A stretch of 64,000 nucleotides of DNA from Capsaspora owczarzaki ATCC 30864 (GCF_000151315.2 NW_011887293.1:1341585-1405584), one strand, 5' to 3'; positions 1 through 10,905 are shown, counted from the stretch's first letter. Notes: generated by a model from the sequence alone, not told the origin. Numbers and translations: made by a program.

Positions 1-34
1 TGTTGAACAATCACTCACCCAAAAACGCCCACAG

Positions 35-473
35 GTTTGCCATTCTCGTCACTGCAGTCGCCGAGTTTGGAGGAGCCAAAGAGAGGATTGCCACCGCATT
101 CACCTTCCGTGACCACGTCCGCCGTGCAATTGAGCTCGATCCCCGGGATGGATCATCGTACCACTTGTTGGGCCGGTGGTGCTTTGAGGTGTCCCGATTG
201 AAGTGGTACGAGCGCAAGGCTGCCGCGGCTCTGTTTGGTCGCCCGCCAGAGGCCACGGTGGAGGAGGCGCTCGAGCTCTTCCTGCAGGCCGAGGCTGCCA
301 CGCCGTTCTTCTGGCGTGCCAACCCGCTGTTCATCGGACGGTGCTACAAGCAAAGCGGCAAGCCGGCTGACGCGCGCACCTACTTTGAATTGGCGCTGTC
401 GGATGGATTCAAGGTTTCCATGGATGACGAAGAAACGTTGGTTGACGCTCGCAAAGAGCTTGATGCTCTGTAA
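35..473 (+). CDS. Regulator of microtubule dynamics (RMDN/FAM82) family protein, last exon, partial
   Basis: Only the final exon is inside the window. A 3' splice site (CCCACAG) ends at base 34 and the frame runs open to TAA at 471-473, giving about 145 residues. The peptide shows TPR-like helices typical of the C-terminal half of RMDN1-3: FRDHVRRAIELDPRDG, then SYHLLGRWCFEVSRLKWYER, then ATPFFWRANPLFIGRCYKQ and ADARTYFELAL. In animals these proteins associate with microtubules, and RMDN3 sits on the mitochondrial outer membrane; which paralogue this is cannot be told from the C-terminus. The upstream exons, start codon and any membrane anchor lie outside the window. Sequence from 474 to about 694 looks like 3' flank. 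Confidence 0.8.
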
Positions 474-694
474 GCGGGCAGGAGCTTGAGCCAATCCAAT
501 CCATGCCGAAAAGAAATTTGTTGATCCCAGTGATGTTTGGTTCCCAGTGATGTTTGGTTCGAGTTTGTTTTCTCCTTGTTTAATGTTGGTCGATTGTTGT
601 TATGCATTTGTGAATTGATCGCACCAAGACAGTCAGAAAATTCTTGTTGATACATGTATTTCAAACAATTGAATGCTACGACCACGGTCTAGCA

Positions 695-2811
695 TCATTG
701 ACGCTGCCACTCGTCGATGCTCATCGCTCCATAATTCGGACGCCCTTGCTTTCGACGCTGGGCCGGGGACAACTTGGCGCGTTGAATGCGAGATTGCAGC
801 GCCGTTCGGTTGGCAGTCAGCCGTGCATGGGTCAGACCCACGGCAGAGGTTGCAATCAGCACGGATGCAATTGAAATCAAAGCAATGCAGAGTGTCGTAG
901 CTGTTTGATGACCCGAACAAACCCAAAAACGGCAGGCAATGAGTGGACGGGTTTTACCCAAATTAAAAGGAAAAACACCAAGCCATTTGATCGCTTACGA
1001 GTCGTGCATAACGAAGCACCTTCCGACGATGTCAAAAGTGTGTTGCTGCACGTATAGCACATGGATTGTCTGCACGGGAAATCATACCAATAGCTGTAAG
1101 ATCAACGAACGACGCTATCGCTTCAGCCACAAAACACACAATTTGGCTCACCCTGGGCCTCCGGCATACGTGTCAACAGGGCAGGGCTCGCAAACGGTGC
1201 TGCCATCCGATCCAGCAAAAGTGCCGGCTGGACAGGACGTGCATGACAGCTGATCGGCGCTAGGAATGGACCCAGCCGCGCACGGCATGCACTGCAGGGA
1301 GTGGGTCACGGAAAACCCGGCTGGGCAGGGTGCCGAGTTTGCCGAGGAGGAAGGGCACGATCGATCGATAATCACGTTTGCAGAGTGGAGTTGCCCGTTT
1401 GACAGACCGCCGACGGGCGCGTAAAAGCGCCGCGAGGTGTCGGGCTGAAGAAGGGCGTTGCACGTGACGGTCGAGCTTCTGACAGTCAGGCTGGCAGAGC
1501 TGGCAGCGTCAACAGCCGAGATGATGGTGCCAGAGTTCAGATTCGAGGTTGCGACCAGGTTGTCAGCAAACTGACAGGACGTGATTGTCGCGTTGAACTG
1601 ATTTGAAAGTTCAATAGCGGCCAAGTTTGTGGTCGAGCACCGTGTGAACTGCGTGGTGCTGAATGCAACTTGGTTGCTGGAAGAAATGCGAACAATGGAG
1701 GTATCTGGCACAGCAGGTGACGGCGAGGCCTGGACGTCGGAAAAGACACAGTTTGTCACGGAAAGACTGCCGGAAATGGAGTCAAAGTGCAGCAGGGCAG
1801 AAGCAGATGCCTCGAGGCGCCGGAATGTGCTCGCATTAACAAGCACATCCTGCATGCCCGACGACCAAACCAGCCGAGGCAAGCTGGCCGACGGAATTGC
1901 AGACGACGAATCAGAGAATGTCACGTTGGAAAATTGAAGCACAGCAGCCGTGTTCTCTGACGCAATGGCAGAGACGACTGGAGCAACAGCTGGTGCATTG
2001 GGCAGCGAGATGCCTGAAACGTTGTGGAAGAAGCACGAGTCGACTTGCAACGAGGCCTCGCGAACAGCACAAGCGAACGCCGTGGACTCGACTCTGACGT
2101 TCTGAATTGTCGCACTACCGTACACGACATTCCACACGCTCGGCAGGGTCACCAGGGTGTTGCGAATGGTCAGATTGCAGCTTGTCACGGCAAACGCGAG
2201 ATTGAGCACGGTGGCGTCTCCACTGTTTCAAAGCACAAACAGAAGGAATCGCAGATGAGACGACAAACCAAAACAGGATCGGTGTACATGGCGCTTCGTT
2301 GATTTCTTTTTGTTTGCAATGGGTGGGGTACCGCAGGGGATGTGAACAGGGGTCGTGGCGGCACGGGCAGCATGTGAAGGTGTGAAGAGCCATGCAAACC
2401 GACTTTGAGGCGACGAGAGGGCGATTGGTGGGCGGGAGCAAGTGAGTTCTTAGTGCACCGTGGTTATTACCTGCCAGCGATTTCCAGCGATCCGATGGCG
2501 GACGGTGCCTGACACGCGAGCGCGACGGGCAATCCCGAGTAGCTGCCCGGATTTACAGTGACCACGACGCCGACGCTGACACCGCCAGCGCCAGTCCCTG
2601 CGCCAGAAGAGACAGCATCGGCCAAACTAGTGGTGCTGATGGCAACAGACACGGCGTGCTGGATGGTCTGGAACGGGGCGTCGGGTTGGCCGGTGCCTTC
2701 CGTGTCAGAGCCATGCACGGCGTCAACAGTGAGCTCGACCAACGTGAGCGGCGTCGCTGCTGAGCAGGCCATTGCAACGAGGCCTGCCAGGAAGTAAACA
2801 TCAAGATCCAT
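695..2811 (-). CDS. Secreted beta-helix/GCC2-GCC3 cysteine-rich single-pass membrane protein
   Basis: Four exons join in frame: 2811-2471, 2222-1152, 1069-999 and 900-695 (562 aa). The start ATG at 2811 opens a signal peptide (MDLDVYFLAGLVAMACSAAT). Residues about 30-385 contain many short V/I/N-rich strand repeats such as LTIRNTLVTL and ASLTVRSSTVTC, resembling right-handed beta-helix (pectin-lyase-like) domains. Residues about 390-495 form a CxxC-rich GCC2/GCC3 (ephrin-receptor-like) region, continued across the 71-bp exon (MCYTCSNTLL to ASLC). The last exon adds one hydrophobic segment (LCIALISIASVLIATSAVGL) and a basic tail of about 50 residues. I infer a cell-surface receptor or adhesin with a large extracellular domain and a short cytoplasmic tail; the ligand is unknown. 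The splice phases agree at all three junctions, which supports the model. Confidence 0.72.
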
Positions 2812-3240
2812 CCATCATCAATCATCATGCAACAAAGTGAGAATTCACAGGGTGTTGGGATTAGGCAGGGGGACGAAGGTAGAACAACGAAAACTTACTC
2901 AGAAGTAAAAGGTGCCGGAGCAACATTGTGCTGCAAAGAAAGAAAACAAAGTGGACTGAATATGATATGAAATGAAACCCTGTTTGCTGTTTGAGGGATT
3001 CAGCTTCACTTCATCGTGCAAGGTTGGTGAAAGTGGCTTGCATTCGAAAGAATTTTCAACGCTCAAATGCACTCTGAAAAAGTCAGAAGAAGCACAAAAA
3101 AGTAGAAATGAAAGCACTATGAGTTGTATTAACAGGATGATTAACAAGGTAATGTAGAGGAGAGTTCTCCAACCACAGCAAAAATAGAAGAAAAAGGAGC
3201 GTTAACAATAACTTATAAAAACCAAAGCGAACGCTACTGT
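2812..3240. other. Intergenic, 3' of EXOSC2 and 5' of the beta-helix gene
   Basis: This 429-bp stretch lies between two genes on the minus strand. It should hold the 3' end of EXOSC2 transcripts and the promoter and leader of the beta-helix protein. It is A-rich on the plus strand. I see no coding exon; a leader intron near 2900-2940 is possible but cannot be shown. Confidence 0.5.
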
Positions 3241-4985
3241 TCACATGGCGCCGGGATCAGCGAGTGCCCGCGCATGCGCTGTAATTTTATCAATGGCTTC
3301 GGGCTGCAAAAGGGCCTTGACGTCAAACTCGAGCGAGGCGTCGTAAGCATAGACGACAGTCGAGTCGTAAATGGGCATGTGTCGCGATGCCAAAGCATTG
3401 ATGCAGTTGCGAATGCGCGCAATATTGCTTCGGGCGTTAATGGAGGTAATCTACAAAGAGAATCGGAAGGGAAAAAAAGGGGGGGGGGAACGCAATGAGA
3501 GAATGAGCAGCGAAAAACACATCGCCAGTCAACCCCATTCATTCAAATGGCAACAGCAAAGCGAAATTCCTACCTGGAAGGAGGTCTCTTCAATCTCGTC
3601 ATTCGGATTCAGTTGCATTTGCGCAGTCGCCCGCGTCTCGGACAGCCAGATGTATCCGTTCAAGCCAAGAATCATGGTCACACCGCAAGGCAGATCGTGA
3701 AAGTGGTTTTTGCACCTATCAAATGGGAGAGGGCACAAGACCAGAAATGAGATTGAAGAGTGTCAAACGCGAGAAATGAAAAAAAAAAGCAAACAGAATC
3801 AAGGGGGAGAAAACGAGAAAGAAGTGGCTCAGGGTATGAATACAAATGCTCAGCACATGAAGCCGAAACAATGTCCTAATTGTACGACTTTTGTATCATG
3901 CTCGCTTTTCAAGAAAATTTTTCATCGTCGCCAGAATGTAGAATGGATGTGGGTGTATGTGGGGGGTCGACCCATGGAGAGAGGAAAAGGCACAAAGAGG
4001 AAATGAAAAAACAAAGCAGAGAAAAGGACTTACCGTTTGATAAGCGCTGATGGAACGCTCATGAACGATCCGTAGTGAAGCTTGCCGTACTTGAGCGAGC
4101 GCGTGTGAAGGGAGAGGGTGCCATCGCTAAAGAGAGACTGCACTTCAGCGGAAATGACGTCGCCCTCAGTGAGGTGGTCTCGCATCATCAACTCGTCCTC
4201 GGCAGATCGTCTCCTCTGATCAAGGGGAAGACACAAAACAGAAGAACAATCGATGAGATCAAATGATGCATCGAAGACATGACATGGTTGCAAAAGAAAG
4301 CCAATAGCAGCAGCATTACCAAAACACCTCCTGGCAAGTTGACCGACGACAGGAGCAAGATGCCATCGAGGCGCGCATTAATGTCCAACTGCAACATCAA
4401 GTAGTCACAAAAATGACAATGGGTGAGCTCAATGTTGAGAGATCTCGAACAATCTCAGACATGTTGGTTTTTTATTGGCGTTTTCTCACCTTCCACCGCT
4501 TGCCACCAAGCCCAGTGACCCTGCCGACAACAACATCGCCGACCTCGCCGCTGTACCGCGTGCGCAATGGCCGGACGACGAGCAGCTTGTTGACACGCTC
4601 GACAATGCCCGCGTACGCCGCAGTGAGCTGTGCAGGCTGCTCGTTCTCGTCCTTGCTCTGCTGCTGGAAGTACGTTCCGTGGCCACTATGTGTTGTTTTG
4701 TTCCAGCAAATGCAAATGAAGCGAGTGAGTGAGTGAGAGGGCGTGAGTGAGTGAGTGAGGCTCCATTCGGTCGAGCACATGGCTTTTTTTTTTTTTTTTC
4801 CCTTCCCCAATGTCGTACCGCATGAAGCTGGTTTCGGTCGTGATGGTGTCGCCTGGGCACACAATGTGGCGGCCGTTGGCAGCAATGAAGAGCTCTGCTG
4901 CGCCTGCGATCGCGGCACTGCTGTAGTCGGACGACGACTGCATCGCTGAGGACGACGATGATGATGATGGCTCGACGTCCATCAT
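3241..4985 (-). CDS. EXOSC2: Exosome complex component RRP4 (EXOSC2)
   Basis: Six exons: 4985-4819, 4685-4490, 4388-4320, 4215-4034, 3715-3574 and 3450-3241 (321 aa, stop TGA at 3243-3241). RRP4 is a cap subunit of the RNA exosome; its S1 and KH domains guide RNA into the barrel for 3'-5' degradation. Visible family signatures in order are [20 protein letters not shown] at residues about 40-60, the S1 domain with [20 protein letters not shown] then [21 protein letters not shown], and the KH-linked segments [11 protein letters not shown] and [11 protein letters not shown]. The length is close to the human protein of about 293 residues, with a serine-rich N-terminal addition. Two adjacent ATGs (4985 and 4982) follow a possible acceptor, so a non-coding first exon is possible. 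Intron 1 carries a run of about 17 A in the sense strand just after the donor. Confidence 0.96.
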
Positions 4986-5652
4986 ACTAGCAAACTCAAA
5001 ACAAGAATAAAACAAAGACTGGAGGGCTTGGAATGAATGGTAATATATTAGTAACAATACATGTAGAGACGAGAATCCGATTTCGCTGCCAATGCATTGC
5101 TCGATCGTGCTCGGCTTTGCTGATCCACTTTGTGATGATCCACCTTGTCCCACCCACTCTTTCATTGTCGATCTATTCTTCTCCTTCTTATTCGTTTGAA
5201 TGTCGACCAGGCCAAAGCTCGTTGCGCTCAAAGACCTCAGTGCGACTCGCAGGTAGATTCCTTGCACCCACGATTCAGCATAGGGGGCTTTCCGCGCTCT
5301 CTGCCCCCCCCCCACGCGCTTCATTTTGCGACTCCATGCGCTTGTTCTTGTGCCCTTCGTTCGTTGGGAGGGTTGCCTCGAAACGCGATCGACTGCAAAC
5401 AAAGCGAGAAAACCATTACAAAATAAAAAGCGCGATCTCTCTCTGTTGCCTCTTCATTGCTGTATGCCATAGGCAGGAGAGGGGGCTTATCGACGCACCG
5501 TTCAACCAGCGCACTCCTGCACTTGTTACGCACACACTACAGTTGGCTGATTCCCCCAATAGGAGGAAGAGAGAGAGGTTGCTTCACATGCATCGAAACG
5601 CTTCTTTTTTATTATTATTATTATTATTATTTTTTTTTTTTGTTCTCATTGC

Positions 5653-5703
5653 TTTTCCCGCCATTCCAGTTCGGCTTCCCGCCATTTCCCGCCATTTCCC
5701 GCC
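5653..5703. promoter_or_regulatory. Cluster of four E2F-like CCCGCC motifs
   Basis: CCCGCC begins at 5657, 5678, 5688 and 5698, each followed by ATT; three of the four are preceded by TT or TTT, giving TTTCCCGCC, which matches the E2F/DP core TTTSSCGC. The last three are spaced exactly 10 bp apart, about one helical turn. The cluster lies between two divergent start codons. Function is inferred; the repeat spacing is seen directly. Confidence 0.45.
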
Positions 5704-5747
5704 ATTCCCTGTGGGGTTTTGGCCACTTTCTAGAACTTTATCGCTTC

Positions 5748-5789
<42 letters not shown>

Positions 5790-5865
5790 ATTCTCTGCTC
5801 AATCGACAGCTCACCGCTTTTGTTTCGTTTGTTGTTTGTTCCATTCACTTCGCACGTCCAACCCC

Positions 5866-5905
5866 TGACCTGACCTGACCTGACCTGACTTGACCCTGAC
5901 CTGAT
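5866..5905. repeat. TGACC pentanucleotide tandem repeat
   Basis: About five perfect TGACC units are followed by degenerate ones, ending 25 bp before the zinc-knuckle start codon. It probably lies in the 5' leader. The overlapping TGACCT hexamers resemble nuclear-receptor half sites, but tandem slippage explains them well enough. Confidence 0.7.
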
Positions 5906-5930
5906 CTCGCTCCTTTTGCTTTTCTCATCA

Positions 5931-7224
5931 ATGCGGCTTCTCAATCTTAGTGATGCCGGCGCGTCGTCGGGCTCGTCGGGCTCGTCCAACCGCATGCCGT
6001 CCTCATTCGCTGCTGTTGCTGGTGGCAGCGGCAGCTCGTCTCCGTCCGTGGGCGCGACGTCCAGCTCGTCTGCCACGGGATCATCGAGCGCAGACCAGAG
6101 CAGCACCGCGTCGGGCGCCTCGTCCACGACGAGCGGATGGATGAGCGCTGGCGGCCTCAAGACGGTCATCTCGACCTCGTCGTCCTCCGCGTCGCACCCG
6201 GCCTCTGCTGAGGAAGGCGGCGACGAGTGGCTCGACCAAACCGCTACCACGACGGATGGCGCGGGCTCGTCGTCGTCGCCGTCGACCACCGGCTCGTCGG
6301 CGGCCTCCAGCAACTACAGCTCGCGCCAACGCTCGGACGACGGCCCGCGTCGCAACCAGTCAGAGCGCTCGTCCGTCCCGCCGGACAGCTACACGTGCAA
6401 CCTGTGCAAAATCCCCGGCCACTGGATGGAGAACTGCGAAATGTACAAGCCTCCGGCCTCGCGATCGCAGCACTACGGCGACCGCAACAGCAACAGCAAC
6501 AGCAACAGCTCTTGGGGCAACTCTGGCAACAACCGATCCGTGCCGCCAGAGTCGTATCGTTGCCGTCTGTGCAACGTCGGCGGCCATTACATCCAGGACT
6601 GCCATCTGAGCACCAACAGCGGCGGCGCTGGTGGCGACCGTCAGAGCGGCGGCGGCGGCTTTGGCCGACCGAGCCAGTCCACCGACTGGCGCGCCTCGGG
6701 TGATGGCGCGGGTTCCTCCAACAGCTTTTCTCGCCAAAACAACCACAACAACAACAACAACAACCGTTCCTTCCAACAGCCAGGATTTGGCAGCTTTGGC
6801 AACAACCGCGGCAACTCGTACCAACAACAGCATCACAACGACCAGCGAAACCCGCCGCCGGCCAGCTACACTTGCCGCCTGTGCCAGACGCCTGGGCACT
6901 GGCTCGAGAATTGCCACAAGTTCAAGCGAGGCAGTAAGAGGTTTTTTTTTTTTTTTTTTTTTTTGTGAATTTGGAGGAAGAGCAGGAATTCAGGTTGCTA
7001 ATCACAGCTCGGCTCATTCGTTCTCTCTTGTTGTTTTTGTGACAGACGACTCTTTCTCGGATGACCGAAGGCGCAACAACCAGGGCGGGTCGCGCGGTCC
7101 ATCCCGAGGCACTGGAGGTCCCGTTCCTGCCAACTATGTGTGCCGCCTCTGCAACACGGCTGGCCATTGGATTCAAGATTGCGAGCTGAGCGGTCAGCAG
7201 CGAACCAGCGAGGAGAATGCCTAA
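5931..7224 (+). CDS. Four-repeat CCHC zinc-knuckle protein
   Basis: Two exons, 5931-6933 and 7046-7224, give 393 aa. The first 150 residues are Ser/Ala/Gly-rich and disordered. Four CCHC knuckles (C-x2-C-x4-H-x4-C) follow near residues 155, 210, 314 and 366: CNLCKIPGHWMENC, CRLCNVGGHYIQDC, CRLCQTPGHWLENC and CRLCNTAGHWIQDC. Each is preceded by a short (P)PP.SY-type motif and separated by Asn/Ser/Gln-rich linkers. Knuckles of this kind bind single-stranded RNA or DNA, so a role in RNA handling is likely; no catalytic domain is visible. The fourth knuckle is joined through a 112-bp intron containing a T run. The ATG at 5931 is the first ATG in this frame and lies after the TGACC repeat. It is not retroelement Gag: no reverse transcriptase or capsid domain is nearby. 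Confidence 0.85.
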
Positions 7225-7555
7225 AAAAATGCACCTTGGCATGTCTTGCATTGCCATCCTCAATCTGGCGATTTTTGATTTTGATTTTCTCCATTCCCTC
7301 CTTTCTTTCCTCTCCTGTTGATTCTGCGATTTTACTGCGGTTTTTTTGTGTGTTTGTTTTTCGTCCGTATGAGCTTGAAATGAACTTGATTCTTCTTCCA
7401 TCCATCTAATCTGCTGTGATTTGCTGTAATCTGTTCCAAATTTCCATTGAATCCATTCTTCTTTTCACTGAGTGCTCCAGCCTCCACCTCACTCTACAAA
7501 CTCAAAGTCATCCACCAAAAACCCACCCACCCCACCAACAATCAAGCAAAAACAA
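7225..7555. other. Intergenic, zinc-knuckle 3' end to CPT2 leader
   Basis: A 331-bp stretch between two plus-strand genes. It holds the 3' flank of the zinc-knuckle gene and the CA-rich leader of CPT2. No exon or structured RNA was recognised. Confidence 0.5.
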
Positions 7556-10337
7556 ATGCTGTCTTACCGAGGTGTCTGCCGTGCGTCGCTTGCATGCGTG
7601 CTTCGTCAGGATCGTCAGCTTCACCTCCGACGGCTCATGATCGGAACCGCCGCCGTGCTGACTGATTCCGCCGCTGGTCGCTCAACCGCCGCCAGTGCGA
7701 CCATGGCGACCAACGCTGCTTCTGCTGCTTCTGCTGCTGCGACCAATGCCACTACTACTACTGCTGCTACTGCTGATGCGGCTGGGAACAGCAAGAGCCC
7801 GAGCCTGACGATGGCGAGGCAGCTGGCCTGCGCCAAACAGCCGCCGCGACTCCCGCTGCCAGACCTCGACACGACGCTCGGCCGATTCGTCGCGTCTGCC
7901 TCGCCGCTGCTGCCCAAGGACGAGCTCGCCATCACCATGCAGGCCGTGAACGAGTTCCGTGAGACTGCCGGACCCGAGCTCCATGCCAAGGTTGCTCAAA
8001 TTGCTGCCAATCACTCGGGCTATCCGCACAGGTAAGCGCGATGAAGGGGGCGGGCGATGGGGGAAGGCCTGGGAGAGCGAGGCATTGAAATCACGGGCAG
8101 GTTGAGGAATTGGGAAGAGCGGGATTGGACCTATGGTGGTAACCATCCGTTTGCTGACCTTTGACAATCGCAGCTTTGTCGAGTCATTCTGGGACGACAT
8201 GTACCTCGAAGGTCGCTGGCCGCTGCCAATCAACAGCAACCCGTTCTTCTTGTTCAAGCCCGATCTGCGCTTGGGCGCGCGAACCAACGGACTGGCTCGC
8301 GCCACAAGCCTCACGATGGCAACGCTGCGGTTCATCCGCAAAATGCGCACTGCTGGCCTCGAGCCCGACATGAATGGCGACACGTACGTAGCAGCAGGCG
8401 TTGTTGTTGGTGGGGTTGTGCACTGGCTGTCGTTATGTTGAAGGCTGACTAGCTCTTCTGTTTCCTCTGTTTCAGGCCGTACGACATGTCCCAGTACGAC
8501 AAACTGTTCAACACGACTCGAATTCCTGTCAAAGATCGGGACACTCTCGCCACCTACCCCACATCACGCCACATTGTGGTGATGACCCGCGGCTCGGTAA
8601 GGACATTGTCCACGGGCAACCGCGTCGAGAAAATGCTTTTTGACTGACAACAGTGTTTGCTGTTTTTTTTTTTTTTTGTTTTTTTTTTTTTTTCGCTTGC
8701 TCGTGTTCGTGCTAGATTTACTCGATCGACGTCATGTCGAACGACCACAAAATCATCTCCGAGTCTGCACTCCAGGCGCAACTGACCTTGGTGATTGCCG
8801 ATAGCAAAAAGCTCGCGGCAACCAGCTTGCCGCACAACGGAGCCGAGCGAGATGTTGGCGCCCTGACAGCCATGCAACGTAATGATTGGGCTTCTGCTCG
8901 GGCCCAGCTGGAGGCGCACCATCCGACGAACAAGGTTTGTAGAGGCGCGCTTTGATCAAAATGCTGAGCTAGAGGGCGTCGTGTCTGACAAAACCATTTG
9001 GCGGTGCTTTTTGTAGGCTACGCTTGCCAAGATTGACTCGGCTCTCTTCGTGGTCTCGCTTGATGATTACGCGAATGTCTCTTTGAACGAAAAGAGCAAG
9101 CAGCTGTTGCACGGAACTGGCAGCAACCGATGGTAAAGGAAGCTTTAGGTTTTTTTTTTTGTGGTTTTTTTTTTTTTTACTGTTTTTCGATTGTCAACTC
9201 CTGCCGCTCACCCCTCGTCGCCCCTCCCCCCACCCAACTCCCCGTTACCCTACTACACTCTTCTTGCAGGTTTGATAAATCACTGACCTTGATCACGTTC
9301 GAGGATGGTGCGGCGGGCTGCAACTTTGAGCATGCCTGGGGCGATGGCCATACTGTGCTTCGCTTCTGCCACGAGATTTGGTGCGACACTCAGCAAATTC
9401 CTTCTGGATTTTCGTCGCTCAAAGTCGACGACGACGTCTATATGAGTGGTCGCACGAACGTGGCCAAGCTGGACTGGGTGCTGAGCGACCGCCTCGCTTC
9501 CACCATTCATGCGGCTCATGCAGACTATGCGCGCTTCACTGCCAACAACGACAATTTTGCGCTCCGCTTTGATCGCTTTGGCAAGAACGTGCCCAAGCGG
9601 GCGGGTATCTCTCCGGACGCCTTCATCCAAATGGCCTTCCAACTTGCCTACTATCGCCAGCACCACCTCGCCCCAAGCACGTACGAATCGTGCAACACCA
9701 AGCACTTTTTGAGTGGTCGCACCGAGACTATTCGTTCCTTGAGTGCCGGTAAAGTCCACCGAGTGCGCTGACGCCAAACGCAATTTTTGGGCGCAGCTCA
9801 CTGGCTTGCCTTTTTTGTTTTTTTTTTGGATTGTTGTTGTTGTTATCTGTTGCTCTCATTCCTCTCAACACAGAGTCTCTGGCGTTCATCGAGAAGTACG
9901 ATCGCAGCTCGACCAGCAGCGCCGAGAAGCAAGCGCTCTTGCGCATTGCGGCCAAAGCGCAGGCCGACCAAGCCGTTCGATGCCGCGACGGCCAAGGGTT
10001 TGATCGCCACTTGTTTGCCATGCAAGGCGTCGCTCGCCAGCTCTGGGGCGCATCCCCGTCCAAGCTGCCTGGATTGTTTGTCGACCCTGGCTTCTTGAAG
10101 TTCAAGACCATCATTCTTTCAACCTCGACGCTGAACGGCATCTTTATGGACCACGCTGGCTTTGGTGCCGTTTCCGAGCACGGCTACGGTCTGGGCTATG
10201 TCGCTCACAACGAACTGCTCTCCATCAACGTTGCCTCTTTCCGCGACAGTCCGCACACTGACAGTGCAGAATACGCCTCGCAACTCAACCGCACGCTGAC
10301 TGACCTTGGTGAGCTGGTGTCGAGTTCCAGTCAATAA
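7556..10337 (+). CDS. CPT2: Carnitine O-palmitoyltransferase 2, mitochondrial (CPT2-like)
   Basis: Seven exons: 7556-8031, 8174-8383, 8476-8596, 8716-8934, 9017-9132, 9270-9748 and 9874-10337 (694 aa). CPT2 acts on the matrix face of the inner mitochondrial membrane, converting long-chain acylcarnitine and CoA to acyl-CoA for beta-oxidation. The N-terminus is Arg/Ser/Ala-rich and fits a mitochondrial targeting peptide. The choline/carnitine acyltransferase fold is clear: PRLPLPDLDTTLGRF, FWDDMYLEGRWPLPINSNPF, NRWFDKSLTLI, then the catalytic histidine in FEHAWGDG (about residue 401). The C-terminal part has ATYESC-like STYESCNTKHFLSGRTETIR, GFDRHLFAMQG and ILSTSTL. TYESC and the region after the histidine resemble CPT2 more than CPT1 or CRAT. 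All intron phases agree. Several introns contain T runs of 10 or more. Confidence 0.94.
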
Positions 10338-10615
10338 TGAGCTCTGCTGCAACGAGTATTTGCGTCTTTGGGATTCGGTTTGACCGGTCGGCAACAACAG
10401 GTGTGTGTGTGTGCGTTTTGTTGATATGTTGTTTTCTCCTTGTTTTTTTTTTTTCAATTGTTGTTTGTCACGGATCATTACAAGCCCATCAAGTGAGTGC
10501 CTGCGTGAATGCTCCATTGTGTGCATTGGATGATTTTGTGAGAAGGTGAGAAGGTGAGACAGATTGACGACAATTTTTTTTAAATCGTCCAAAGCTTTAT
10601 TTATTACGAATGGAT

Positions 10616-10807
10616 CTACATTTCTTCCCCCGAGGGTGGAATCCAGGTGGGGACGTTCTCGAGACTTGAACTACAATTCGTGATTCTGGTGACGGGCAAT
10701 CCCTCGCATGCGCAAAAGTCGCATGCGTCGTGTTGCCCAGAGGAAACACGGGCGACGACCAGCAGGCTCAACAGCCACCAAACGGGTGACCGCGTGGCTC
10801 GCCTCAT
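10616..10807 (-). CDS. Small secreted peptide made of an LRRNT-type cysteine motif
   Basis: A 63-aa frame from ATG 10807 to TAG 10618-10616. It has a strong signal peptide (RSPVWWLLSLLVVARVSSGQ) followed by CDFCACEGLPVTRITNCS and SLENVPTWIPP. This C-x2-C-x1-C...NC...VP..IP pattern is that of an LRR N-terminal cap (LRRNT). No leucine-rich repeats follow; instead there is a stop and, 11-16 bases later, an AATAAA signal on the same strand. An upstream in-frame ATG at 10864 would add 19 residues encoded by a 25-bp tandem duplication, which more likely is leader sequence. It may be a free-standing secreted peptide, or the last remnant of a longer LRR protein. No neighbour suggests a function. Confidence 0.5.
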   Translation of the reverse strand: MRRATRSPVWWLLSLLVVARVSSGQHDACDFCACEGLPVTRITNCSSSLENVPTWIPPSGEEM

Positions 10808-10814
10808 GTTTACC

Positions 10815-10864
10815 TTTTTGAACCAAACAAAAGAGCCACTTTTTGAACCAAACAAAAGAGCCAA
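10815..10864. repeat. 25-bp direct tandem duplication
   Basis: Two almost identical 25-bp units, 10815-10839 and 10840-10864, differ at the last base. They sit just upstream of the small LRRNT peptide start on the minus strand. In frame they encode a duplicated GS..SGSFVWFKK-like segment, but this is probably leader sequence. Confidence 0.85.
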
Positions 10865-10905
10865 TCTTCACATTCACAGCTCCAGAGAGCACCAAAAGGC
10901 GCACC

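Larger units (their letters stand above)
4986..5930. other. Intergenic region between divergent EXOSC2 (-) and zinc-knuckle (+) genes
   Basis: The 945-bp stretch separates two start codons pointing away from each other, so it should hold both promoters. It contains a cluster of CCCGCC motifs (5653-5703), a (TTA)n/T run near 5606-5640, a (CT)n run at about 5751-5783, and a TGACC tandem repeat at 5866-5905. Long open frames across it come from low-complexity DNA and show no protein family signature. Confidence 0.6.

Noticed and set aside
633-926. Cysteine-rich frame (CFDFNCIRADCNLC) overlapping the last exon of the beta-helix gene
   Set aside because: The alternative frame splices in phase with the preceding exon and supplies a membrane span and tail, so this one is a shadow.
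5866-5905. Nuclear-receptor-like response element (TGACCT repeats)
   Set aside because: The overlapping spacing and degenerate end are those of a simple pentamer repeat, and nuclear receptors are not expected in the suggested organism group.
6360-6917. 185-codon antisense frame opposite the zinc-knuckle exon
   Set aside because: It mirrors the G/C-rich repetitive exon; the sense frame carries clear CCHC motifs, while the antisense reads as repetitive V and A.
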